From Bacteroidota bacterium (lineage in GTDB: Bacteria; Bacteroidota; Bacteroidia; Flavobacteriales; Weeksellaceae), in NCBI GenBank assembly GCA_023419095.1, contig JAEZYN010000102.1, positions 1-9,482 of the forward strand: DNA of 9,482 nt, in the 5' to 3' direction. The position numbers were made by a program, and so were the translations under genes. Below the pieces are notes generated by a model. That model saw only the letters and a list, made by a program, of their open reading frames with translations. It was not told the DNA's origin and ran no database searches. Below are positions 1-7,281 of this stretch, in pieces (positions within the stretch are counted from its first letter, which is position 1; each line of letters begins with the position of its first letter).

Positions 1-404
1 AAATGAAACCTCAGACTTTGTTTTGACGCAGCGATACTTTGCTTTCTGAGTTTATCGATGTTCAGATTTTTTCTTTCTGTTTTTTCAGTTTGAATCAGAC
101 TGACTTCTGAAACCGCCATTTCTGTGGCCTTTTCGAGGAAAAACTCAATTCTGTCGATGTTTTTTGTCGGTGCGATCGCAATATGAAGGTGGGTTGAAAA
201 TTTCGGCAAGTCTTCCCTTATTTCACTCGTGTCTAATGAAATTTTTTTGCCTTCAAAAATCAATTTTCCTTTCGCCAGATTCCCTTTTCCGTCGGTGACG
301 TATATTTCCTCGCCATCACGCATCCGCAGCACTTTTGAGATGTGGGTTTGCTCCTCATCATTAATCTTTACTTCCGGAAATATGTCGCCATAAAACAGTT
401 TCAT
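1..404 (-). CDS. rsmE: 16S rRNA (uracil1498-N3)-methyltransferase RsmE, N-terminal part (runs off the window)
   Basis: RsmE uses S-adenosylmethionine to methylate N3 of U1498 in helix 44 of 16S rRNA on the assembled 30S subunit. The window holds the first 134 complete codons; the family is usually about 240 residues, so the C-terminal half with the SPOUT knot and SAM site lies outside. The translation starts MKLFYGDIF and shows the N-terminal PUA-like domain (H21 followed by KVLRMRDGEE at 24-33, and DGKGN at 38-42). It then enters the methyltransferase domain with the signature FFLEKATEM around residues 88-96 and a QSL motif near the cut. The start ATG lies 5 bp past the tsaD stop codon, so the two genes are almost certainly co-transcribed, tsaD first. 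Family assignment is by recognised motifs. Confidence 0.93.
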   Translation of the reverse strand, partial: MKLFYGDIFPEVKINDEEQTHISKVLRMRDGEEIYVTDGKGNLAKGKLIFEGKKISLDTSEIREDLPKFSTHLHIAIAPTKNIDRIEFFLEKATEMAVSEVSLIQTEKTERKNLNIDKLRKQSIAASKQSLRFH

Positions 405-409
405 ATCTG

Positions 410-1450
410 CTAATCTTTTGTTCTGAAACTTTCTTCAATATCGTACCGTGCTGTTGCAGATACCGAAAGGTCAGCGAATTCACCTTTATCGAATTTGAGT
501 TTGGCAACCATTGCTATCATTGCTGCATTATCCGTTGTATATTCGAATTTCGGGATGTAGATGTTCCAACCAAGCTTCTCTGCATTCTGCTGCATAGCTT
601 CCCGAAGGCCTGAATTAGCGGAAACACCGCCAGCGATGGCTACTTCATGAATGTTTAAATCTTTCGCAGCCTTTTGTACTTTAAGCATCAAAATCTCAAT
701 AATAGATTTCTGCACGGAAGCACATAGATCAGCTAGATTTTTCTTTATAAACTCCGGGTTTTTCTTCACCTCTTTCTGAATAAAGTACAATACGGAGGTT
801 TTTATTCCACTGAAGGAATAGTCGTAGTTTTCAAGCCGCGGCTTATTGAATTTGAAAGCATCGGCGTTACCGGTTTTAGCAAGTCGGTCTACGATGGGAC
901 CTGCGGGATAATCTAAGCCGAATATCTTCCCGATCTTATCAAATGCTTCACCTGCCGCATCGTCGATTGTTTTGCCGATGATTTCCATGTCGAAATAGTC
1001 GCGTACCAGCACTATCATGGTATGTCCGCCTGAAACCGTAAGGCACAGAAAAGGGAAATCTGGTGAGTTTTCGTTGGCATCATCTATAAAATGAGCTAAA
1101 ATATGGGCCTGCAAATGATTAACTTCAATAAGCGGAACACCCAGACTCATTGAAAGCGATTTTGCAAAAGAAGTACCTACCAGCAGCGAACCCAAAAGTC
1201 CCGGACCCCGTGTAAAACCGACAGCAGAAATATCTTTTTGTTGTATATTTGCTTGGCTCACGGCTTTGTGAACCACGGGAATGATGTTTTGCTGATGCGC
1301 GCGCGAGGCCAGTTCCGGAACTACGCCGCCATATTCGTTGTGGATTGCCTGGCTGGCCGCAATGTTCGACAGAATTTTATTTCCTTTAATAATAGCCGCT
1401 GAGGTGTCGTCACACGAAGATTCGATACCTAAAATTATTGATTCGCTCAT
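410..1450 (-). CDS. tsaD: tRNA N6-adenosine threonylcarbamoyltransferase TsaD
   Basis: TsaD transfers the threonylcarbamoyl group from threonylcarbamoyl-AMP to A37 of ANN-decoding tRNAs, acting in the cytoplasm with TsaB and TsaE. The protein is 346 residues, normal for the family. Visible hallmarks are the opening ILGIESSCDDTS (residues 6-17), the metal-ligand pair H112 and H116 in VNHLQAH, the nucleotide-site SGGHT, the SFSGIKTSV motif, AGGVSAN, and the C-terminal DNAAMIA motif with the third metal ligand near D307. The frame stays open upstream to 1570, but the conserved family start at MSESIILGIE fixes the start at 1450; the extra 40 codons are the complement of tamB. The start faces the tamB start across 4 bp. 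A -7-like box TAAATTTG at 1466-1459 would give a very short or absent leader. It is followed 5 bp later by rsmE. Confidence 0.97.
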   Translation of the reverse strand: MSESIILGIESSCDDTSAAIIKGNKILSNIAASQAIHNEYGGVVPELASRAHQQNIIPVVHKAVSQANIQQKDISAVGFTRGPGLLGSLLVGTSFAKSLSMSLGVPLIEVNHLQAHILAHFIDDANENSPDFPFLCLTVSGGHTMIVLVRDYFDMEIIGKTIDDAAGEAFDKIGKIFGLDYPAGPIVDRLAKTGNADAFKFNKPRLENYDYSFSGIKTSVLYFIQKEVKKNPEFIKKNLADLCASVQKSIIEILMLKVQKAAKDLNIHEVAIAGGVSANSGLREAMQQNAEKLGWNIYIPKFEYTTDNAAMIAMVAKLKFDKGEFADLSVSATARYDIEESFRTKD

Positions 1451-1454
1451 AAGA

Positions 1455-4400
1455 ATGGCAAATTTAGATAATAATAACGATAACCGCGAGAAGAAATCAG
1501 TCGCCGAAAACATCGGTGACTCCGTGCAGAAGGGCGTAGACAATCTGCAGAATACCGTAAAAGATGCCACGCAACTTGCCTCTGATGCGATAAAACATCC
1601 GATAGATACGGCCGGCGAATTTGTAGGTCAGGCTGCCAAGGATGTTACGAGCTATAAATGGTGGGCGAAGCTTCTGCTTGTTATTTTTTGGGTTGCGTTA
1701 TTCATTGTGACCTCAGTTCTTGTACTGATCAGTTTGCCCGCGACAAAAAACTGGGCCGCCCAGAAGGTAATCGCGAAACTCAATAAGGATCTTAATTCGC
1801 AAATGTCTTTTGAGAGCGTAGATGTAAACTATTTCGGTGATATTCACATTCATAAAGTCGGGATCAAAGACCACAAAAATTTTCAGTTCTTAAAAGCAGA
1901 AGAGCTTTACGCAGATTCTGATTGGTTTTCCATCATCAGCAACTCACGGAATATGCAGTTCCAGTCTTTATCATTAAAGAAAATGGATCTGAAAGTGATT
2001 ACATACAAAGGAGACAGCATCTCCAATTTTGTGCGTTTCGTTGATTTGTTCGATACTGCGCCGCCTTCAACACCGCGTCGCGAACCGTTCCAGCTGAAAT
2101 CGCGCGTGTATGTGACCGATTCTAAAGTTTCGATTATAAACCAGAATACGGATGGCGAAGCCGGAAAATGGCTCACGGCTGAAAATCTTAATCTCGTCGT
2201 CCCCGAACTCCGCGTGAACGGATCGAATGTTTTAGCGCAGATCAATAATCTCCGTTTCACCACCGAGCGCTGGGGAAAAAAGCATTTTGTAGATACTTTT
2301 TCCGCTGATCTGGCCTTGACAAAGCGCTTTCTGTCATTGAAAGATTTAACACTGAATACCGAAAACTCATTATTGCAAGGCGATATTAAATTTAATTTAA
2401 ATAACGGTTCCTGGGCTGACTTTGCCGATCGAGTGCGTTGGGATCTTACATTGAAGCCCGGCAGCCAGATCAGTGGTTACGACATCAGTTATTTCGTTAC
2501 CAATTGGGATAATTATAAACCGATAAACATTTCGGGAACGATGACGGGCCCGCTAAACCGCTTTTACTTGAGTGATTTTCTGGTACGAAACCAGCAGGTG
2601 AATATCCGCACAAATACGATGAAGGTGGCGAATATTCTGGAAGGCAATTTCCAGATTGAAACCAATTCCCTCGCCACCGATTTCACGTATAAGGACCTGA
2701 AGGCGATGATGCCCACCTTCATTTCTTCAAAAATGAAAAATTTTGCCGATGATTTTGGCAGATTAAAATATATTGGAGCCGTTCGCGTAACGCCAAAGCA
2801 GGTTTACGTTCCGAATGCAAGACTGATCACCGGCATTGGGCAAGCCAAAATAAGTAATTTCTACCTCGATGATTTCAGTACAAATGTGCCAAGATACCGT
2901 GGTTTTGCAGAAGTGAATGATCTGAATACGACCGTTATCACCAAAATGCCTCAGGTAGGACTGATTTCGGGCAAGTTCAATTTGCAGGGTCAGAGTTTTG
3001 ATGTAAATACGATGAAGATCCGCACGCGCTCGCAGATTTCGAAGATTGAGATCATGAACCGCGAGATCAACAATGTCTTACTTGATGGTTTGCTCGATCA
3101 CCGGACTTACAAGGGACTTGTGAAGCTGAATGACGATCAGGCAAAAGGAACCGTCAACGGATTTATCAATTTCAGCACAAACCGTCTGTCAGCGGACGTA
3201 AATGCGGATGTTAAATTTTTAAATTTAAATTATTTCACGGGCGGTTCCGGCAAGCAGATTGTCAGCGGGGTAGTGGACGGAAAAATCTCGATGACCAACC
3301 TTAATGATCTAAATCTCGATGCTGACCTCAGAAATGTAAACTTCGCCAACGGCAGTCAAAACTACCGGATTGCAAATGCCAACGTGAAAGCGTACTTGGA
3401 AAATGGAAATCGCATTGTATCCGTGGATGCACCCGGAGCTGTGACCGGCCAAATTTCCGGCCGGTATAATCTGGCAGATCTGGCGGACATGATTCAGAAT
3501 GGATTGGGCAAAATTCTAGTGGGTCCGCCGCCGAGAAAATTATATCGCGGACAGTATTTCACGATGGATTTTGACGTGAAGCAAGGTTTGGTGAATTATT
3601 TCGAGCCTGATCTTCAGATTCCGCGTGGTGCGTCAGTTTATGGTTCCTATGACGGTTCTGCGAATAATTTAGTTTTAAATGTTGACGCGCAGGCATTAAA
3701 ATATGTGATGACCAAAACGGAGGAAATCACCGAAGCTGACCGTGCATTGGCCGCTTCCAATCCGGCCTACCGCATCACAGACCGCGATAGAATCACCAAA
3801 GACAGCGCAATGGTTGACAGCCTGATGGTGCGGATCAATACGGCAAACCTTGATGAACAGATATTTGCACGGATTGGCAGGGTAGAATATAATTCCAATA
3901 TTTTAAAGGATATTACGCTCAGCGGGCGCAATGAAGACAATGAGCTACTGCACATCGCCACTTCTTTCAGACACGGTTCGCCGGAAGATGAAGTGAAGCA
4001 AACCATGACGGAATATGCTGTAAACCTGAATCAAACCACCAATCCGGCGGGTGACTATGTTTTCCGCTTTGAACCGACTGCAGTGAAATTCAACAATGTT
4101 GAATGGAACGTAGATACCAGTGCAGCCATGAATCACTCGATCACGTACCGGCGTCAGGCCGGCGATTTTGTTGTACAGAATCTTCGTGTGTATTCTGACG
4201 ACAGCGAGCTTCTGCTGCGAGAGGCGGTCTTTAAATCTGCCAAAGATTTCTCAGCTGCCGGTGAACTGAACAATCTGGACATTGCAAAAGTGTTTGCTCT
4301 CATGAATGCAGATAACAGCATGGCAATAGAAGGAACAGCGAACGGTACTTTTGATATAAAAATGAGCCGGAATAATCTGCAGCCACTGATCGACCTTAAT

Positions 4401-6227
4401 GTTACCGATATAATGATGAACGGTAACGACATGGGAAATGTGGTGATATCCGCCAAACAAAGTGCCGTGCCTAATGTTTTTGATGTGGAGGCGCGCGTAG
4501 TTTCAGCTGGAATTATCGGCAATAACACACTTCTGCTTTCCGGCACAATCAATAATAATACATCATCACCGACGATGGATGTCATCGCCAATCTGAATGA
4601 ATTCGATCTTGCATTCGCGCAGGAATTTGTAAAAGGTGTATTCGGAAATCTGCGTGGGAAAGCCTCCGGCGACCTTAAGATTTCGGGTGCGCTGGCTGAT
4701 TTGGATTACAGCGGCGATATTGCCGTGAAAGAATTTGGTTTAAAACTAAATTTTACCGGTGTAGATTATTCGCTTGATGATACCGTAATTTCGCTCTCAC
4801 GTGGCCTTGCTATCTTAAACAATATCGGAGTGAAGGACGGCCGCGGCAATTCAAGCGGTTCTATTTCCGGTGCGATCCAGTTTCAGACGCTTTCGTCGAT
4901 GGGTGTCAACCTTGTGATGCGGGCGGATAATCTGATGTTGCTGAATACCACTCAAAAAGATAACGATCTTTTCTGGGGACGAGTGTATGGATCCGGAACA
5001 CTTTATGTGGACGGTCCGGTTTCCGCGCTGAATATTTCAACACCGGAAATGACCGCTTTAAATAACAGCGTATTTACATTTAATTCAAATTCTACCTCAA
5101 ACGTCGAAGAATTTAAAATGCTGCGCTTCCTGAAGCGCGACGATGCGGGTGTAATTACTGCCGAAGAAAGGCCACGTTCGAGTGCAAATATAAATGTGGA
5201 TTTTACGATTTCACTGGATCGTGGAACCACTGTGAACGTCTTGGTAGGAGATGATATTGGTGATATCACCGTCCGTGGAGCCGCAGAAAAACTGAGGTTC
5301 CGGATGGCGCGTTCCGGAACAATAGCGATGAATGGCGACTATTTTGTGGATAGCGGAACTTTTGTTTCTAAAGCTATACTTAACCGTACTTTCCAGATCA
5401 CCAAAAACAGCAGCATCCGCTGGGACGGTGATGCCATGTCACCAGAGCTCGATATCAATGCCACCTACCTGCGCACCGTAAGTAACGCCGGACCTTATCT
5501 GAACATGGGAAGTCTGCAGCCGATCAATGTACTGCTTTCAACAAAGATTACCCAGACGCTTAACAATCCTAAAATCGAACTTGGCGTTTCGGCACAGGAT
5601 GTTTCAAGCAGTCTGCGTGAAACTTTAGCTGAAAAAATGAGCAATGAGGATGAGAAAATCATTCAGTTTGGCTCCGTGCTGGTGATGAACAGCTTTAATG
5701 TAGGGAATTCTGCTTTCGACATTAATTTGGGGAATACGCTGGAAACATCGGGTTACAATATGCTTTTCAAGCAACTTGGTTCTGTACTGAATCAGATCAG
5801 TAATGAGTTTCAGGTCGATTTGAATTATCTTAAAGGTGACACCAATTCAAACAGTGGCGACCGTGCCAATGCCAGCGTAAGTTTCGCGCTGTCACCAAGA
5901 GTTACAGTAAAAACAGGTCTTGGAATTCCTATTACTAAAAGTGAAAATACCAACATCGATTATCTTTCCGGCGAAGGCATCATCGAATATGACTGGTCTA
6001 AGAAAAATGACGGTACACGTCTGCTTCGGGCCTACTCAAAACCGACGAATATCGGCATTAACGGTGCTGGTGCTGTGAACGCGGGCGCAAACCAAAGTTA
6101 CGGGGTAGGTGTTGTATACAGCAAAAGTTTTAATACCATCTTCAAAAGAAAGCAAAAAGGTAAAAAACCTGTGCAGGATTCTGCCAAAACTAAAAGCGAT
6201 TCCGCTATAAAAGATAGTTTAAAGTAA
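1455..6227 (+). CDS. tamB: TamB/AsmA-like translocation and assembly protein (DUF490 family)
   Basis: This 1590-residue protein fits the TamB family: one N-terminal inner-membrane anchor and a very long periplasmic body of repeating beta strands that bridges to the outer membrane. In other bacteria the family serves phospholipid transport and outer-membrane protein assembly. Residues 1-69 are a polar cytoplasmic tail with 11-residue repeats (21-64). A transmembrane helix covers about 70-94 (WWAKLLLVIFWVALF), followed by the AsmA-like segment LPATKNWAAQKVIAKLN. The middle is rich in alternating polar/hydrophobic beta strands, and the C-terminal DUF490 region spans about 1150-1560 with GYGV-like strands near the end. 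A short Lys/Ser/Asp-rich tail closes the protein. The frame is open back to 1338, but that part is antisense to conserved tsaD codons, so ATG 1455 is preferred. No clear promoter or ribosome site is visible. No TamA/TamL-type barrel gene is adjacent. Confidence 0.88.
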   Translation: MANLDNNNDNREKKSVAENIGDSVQKGVDNLQNTVKDATQLASDAIKHPIDTAGEFVGQAAKDVTSYKWWAKLLLVIFWVALFIVTSVLVLISLPATKNWAAQKVIAKLNKDLNSQMSFESVDVNYFGDIHIHKVGIKDHKNFQFLKAEELYADSDWFSIISNSRNMQFQSLSLKKMDLKVITYKGDSISNFVRFVDLFDTAPPSTPRREPFQLKSRVYVTDSKVSIINQNTDGEAGKWLTAENLNLVVPELRVNGSNVLAQINNLRFTTERWGKKHFVDTFSADLALTKRFLSLKDLTLNTENSLLQGDIKFNLNNGSWADFADRVRWDLTLKPGSQISGYDISYFVTNWDNYKPINISGTMTGPLNRFYLSDFLVRNQQVNIRTNTMKVANILEGNFQIETNSLATDFTYKDLKAMMPTFISSKMKNFADDFGRLKYIGAVRVTPKQVYVPNARLITGIGQAKISNFYLDDFSTNVPRYRGFAEVNDLNTTVITKMPQVGLISGKFNLQGQSFDVNTMKIRTRSQISKIEIMNREINNVLLDGLLDHRTYKGLVKLNDDQAKGTVNGFINFSTNRLSADVNADVKFLNLNYFTGGSGKQIVSGVVDGKISMTNLNDLNLDADLRNVNFANGSQNYRIANANVKAYLENGNRIVSVDAPGAVTGQISGRYNLADLADMIQNGLGKILVGPPPRKLYRGQYFTMDFDVKQGLVNYFEPDLQIPRGASVYGSYDGSANNLVLNVDAQALKYVMTKTEEITEADRALAASNPAYRITDRDRITKDSAMVDSLMVRINTANLDEQIFARIGRVEYNSNILKDITLSGRNEDNELLHIATSFRHGSPEDEVKQTMTEYAVNLNQTTNPAGDYVFRFEPTAVKFNNVEWNVDTSAAMNHSITYRRQAGDFVVQNLRVYSDDSELLLREAVFKSAKDFSAAGELNNLDIAKVFALMNADNSMAIEGTANGTFDIKMSRNNLQPLIDLNVTDIMMNGNDMGNVVISAKQSAVPNVFDVEARVVSAGIIGNNTLLLSGTINNNTSSPTMDVIANLNEFDLAFAQEFVKGVFGNLRGKASGDLKISGALADLDYSGDIAVKEFGLKLNFTGVDYSLDDTVISLSRGLAILNNIGVKDGRGNSSGSISGAIQFQTLSSMGVNLVMRADNLMLLNTTQKDNDLFWGRVYGSGTLYVDGPVSALNISTPEMTALNNSVFTFNSNSTSNVEEFKMLRFLKRDDAGVITAEERPRSSANINVDFTISLDRGTTVNVLVGDDIGDITVRGAAEKLRFRMARSGTIAMNGDYFVDSGTFVSKAILNRTFQITKNSSIRWDGDAMSPELDINATYLRTVSNAGPYLNMGSLQPINVLLSTKITQTLNNPKIELGVSAQDVSSSLRETLAEKMSNEDEKIIQFGSVLVMNSFNVGNSAFDINLGNTLETSGYNMLFKQLGSVLNQISNEFQVDLNYLKGDTNSNSGDRANASVSFALSPRVTVKTGLGIPITKSENTNIDYLSGEGIIEYDWSKKNDGTRLLRAYSKPTNIGINGAGAVNAGANQSYGVGVVYSKSFNTIFKRKQKGKKPVQDSAKTKSDSAIKDSLK
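1459..1466 (-). promoter_or_regulatory. candidate -7 promoter box for tsaD-rsmE, inside tamB codons 2-4
   Basis: Read on the minus strand this is TAAATTTG, an exact match to the Bacteroidota -7 consensus TAnnTTTG, ending 8 bp before the tsaD start codon. I see no TTG at the expected -33 distance, so the promoter is only partly matched. A start point about 7 nt after the box would make the tsaD mRNA leaderless or nearly so. The same bases encode Ala-Asn-Leu at the start of TamB. Confidence 0.45.
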
Positions 6228-6302
6228 GAATATATTAGCTAATACATAAGATTGCGTTAAAAGTTGTTAAAAAGAAATGAAATTTTTTAATATTAATATT
6301 TA
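6228..6302. other. AT-rich palindromes between tamB and lrp
   Basis: The gap between tamB and the Lrp-type gene is very AT-rich. It contains two perfect 12-bp palindromes: TATTAGCTAATA at 6233-6244, five bases after the tamB stop, and AATATTAATATT at 6289-6300. Neither is followed by a T tract, so I do not call a terminator for tamB. AT-rich palindromes arise easily by chance, but Lrp-family proteins bind such DNA. Confidence 0.3.
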
Positions 6303-6318
6303 TTTGTAAATTTGCAAA
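6303..6318 (+). promoter_or_regulatory. promoter -7 box and possible autoregulatory operator of the Lrp-type gene
   Basis: TAAATTTG at 6307-6314 matches the Bacteroidota -7 consensus exactly and sits 44 bp before the start codon. It lies inside the near-palindrome TTTGTAAATTTGCAAA (14 of 16 bases symmetrical). The expected -33 TTG is replaced by a T run. Lrp/AsnC proteins commonly repress their own gene by binding at the promoter, so this is a reasonable operator candidate, by inference only. Confidence 0.5.
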
Positions 6319-6358
6319 ATTATTAATACAAAATTATCAATCTTACAATATTTAATCA

Positions 6359-6829
6359 ATGAACTATCAGTTAGACGAAATAGATAAGAAAATCTTAGAT
6401 TTTTTAGTAGAGAACACCCGTATGCCTTTCACCGAAATCGCTAAGCAAATGGAAGTTTCCGCGGGAACCATTCACGTGCGCGTGAAAAAAATGGAAGATG
6501 CCGGTATTATTTTAGGCTCTTCACTGAACATCGATTACGCAAAACTTGATTATCATTTTACAGCATTTATCGGTATCCTTCTTACGAAAAGCAACCGTAC
6601 ACAGGAGGTTTTAAAGGAACTTACAACAATTCCGAACGTGATCGAAGCCAGCGTAATTTCCGGCAAGTATAATATTTTCTGCAAAGTACGTGCGAAAAAC
6701 ACCGAAGATGCAAAGCGTATTATTTACCAGATCGATGATATTCAGGATGTGATGCGTACAGAAAGTATGATCTCTATGCAGGAATATATGTCTGATAAAA
6801 ACCGACTTATCGACGCGGTGTCTATCTAA
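6359..6829 (+). CDS. Lrp/AsnC family transcriptional regulator
   Basis: The 156-residue protein has the standard two-domain Lrp/AsnC layout and length. Residues 4-50 form the AsnC-type helix-turn-helix (LDEIDKKILDFL, then FTEIAKQMEVSAGTIHVRVKKMEDAGII). Residues 66-140 form the RAM effector-binding domain, with the SGKYNIFCKV strand at 101-110 corresponding to the family's GxYD region. Such proteins assemble as dimers to octamers, bind amino acids or related ligands and control amino-acid metabolism genes; the ligand cannot be told from sequence. The gene stands alone, with its own -7 box upstream and a strong hairpin terminator downstream. Autoregulation is suggested by the near-palindrome over the -7 box. 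Confidence 0.93.
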   Translation: MNYQLDEIDKKILDFLVENTRMPFTEIAKQMEVSAGTIHVRVKKMEDAGIILGSSLNIDYAKLDYHFTAFIGILLTKSNRTQEVLKELTTIPNVIEASVISGKYNIFCKVRAKNTEDAKRIIYQIDDIQDVMRTESMISMQEYMSDKNRLIDAVSI

Positions 6830-6862
6830 AAAACATTTGCATACTTATTACACACGAAACTT

Positions 6863-6876
6863 TTGATGGCTATCAA
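6863..6876. promoter_or_regulatory. FNR/DNR-type palindrome TTGATGGCTATCAA
   Basis: The centre of the hairpin matches the CRP/FNR-superfamily consensus TTGATnnnnATCAA perfectly. That consensus is used by FNR and NO-responsive DNR/NNR regulators. It lies 21 bp before the start codon of the membrane protein gene that leads the rrf2-ric cluster. The functional context fits, but the match may be a by-product of terminator symmetry. Confidence 0.4.
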
Positions 6877-6893
6877 AAGTTTCGTTATTTTTA
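6863..6893 (+). promoter_or_regulatory. possible promoter for the membrane protein-rrf2 pair, overlapping the terminator
   Basis: TTG (6863-6865), a 20-bp spacer and TATTTTTA (6886-6893, one mismatch to TAnnTTTG) resemble the flavobacterial promoter pattern. The spacer equals that of the better ric promoter. Transcription would start at about 6898-6901, essentially at the ATG, implying a leaderless mRNA. If this is wrong, the pair must depend on readthrough from lrp. Confidence 0.3.
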
Positions 6894-6897
6894 CACT

Positions 6898-7272
6898 ATG
6901 AATGAAGATTTTGCTGACGAAAGCCCAAAGAAAGGTTTAGGTTTCTTGCTGTCACTCGCAGCTTTGCTGCTCTTTAGCCTGATGGGTCTTGGCATCGATT
7001 TCGACGAATATCTGCAGAAAGCTGCACTCGGTATTCCGGATTTTTACTTTGTGCTGATCTTCTTTACCGATCTTCTGATGATCGTCGGTCTCACGCTCAT
7101 TTTTATGTATCGCAAATTCGGTGCTTATCTTTTTCCGGGTGCGGTCGTGCTTCATTTCCTGCTGCACAATTATTATCTCACAACATTCCTGTATACGGAT
7201 GTTACGAATCTTTTTCTGTACATTACCGTGGGTTTACTCGCGTTCATTCCAAAATGGAAATTTTTTAAATAA
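6898..7272 (+). CDS. small four-helix membrane protein of unknown function
   Basis: I do not recognise a named family for this 124-residue protein. After a short charged N-terminus (1-12) it shows four hydrophobic segments at about 14-33, 49-70, 76-98 and 103-118, so it should be an inner-membrane protein. Segment 2 contains D58. Segment 3 contains H86 and H90, spaced one helical turn apart (HxxxH), which could bind a metal or haem, although this is speculative. The C-terminus is basic (PKWKFFK). ATG 6898 is the likely start because the next Met (M29) would remove the first helix. The rrf2 ATG follows 9 bp after the stop, so the two are probably co-transcribed. The position beside rrf2 and ric suggests a role in NO, oxygen or iron stress, by context only. 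Confidence 0.82.
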   Translation: MNEDFADESPKKGLGFLLSLAALLLFSLMGLGIDFDEYLQKAALGIPDFYFVLIFFTDLLMIVGLTLIFMYRKFGAYLFPGAVVLHFLLHNYYLTTFLYTDVTNLFLYITVGLLAFIPKWKFFK

Positions 7273-7281
7273 CAGCCCATC

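Larger units (their letters stand above)
6854..6893 (+). terminator. intrinsic terminator of the Lrp-type gene, with a perfect FNR-type box in its stem
   Basis: A perfect 14-bp inverted repeat (arms ACGAAACTTTTGAT at 6854-6867 and its complement at 6872-6885, loop GGCT) is followed by TATTTTTA. This has the form of a Rho-independent terminator and starts 24 bp after the lrp stop codon. The next gene starts at 6898, only 4 bp beyond the T-rich tail, so the element fills its whole upstream region and may also serve as operator or promoter. Confidence 0.8.

Noticed and set aside
1338..1454. Upstream start for the TamB-like protein
   Set aside because: The segment is antisense to conserved tsaD codons and does not resemble a tail or signal peptide; ATG 1455 gives a sensible N-terminus.
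1451..1570. N-terminal extension of TsaD by 40 residues
   Set aside because: The extra segment does not resemble TsaD, is complementary to tamB codons, and the conserved family start is at 1450.
4154..4591. 145-codon open frame on the minus strand
   Set aside because: It lies wholly within the tamB coding sequence, has no recognisable family and low-complexity Ser/Arg/Leu composition typical of a shadow frame.
5259..5270. Perfect 12-bp palindrome GGTGATATCACC
   Set aside because: It is inside tamB coding sequence with no promoter nearby; a palindrome of this size is expected occasionally in a 4.8-kb gene.
6233..6244. Terminator for tamB at TATTAGCTAATA
   Set aside because: The stem is short and AT-rich, has no loop in this form, and no T tract follows.
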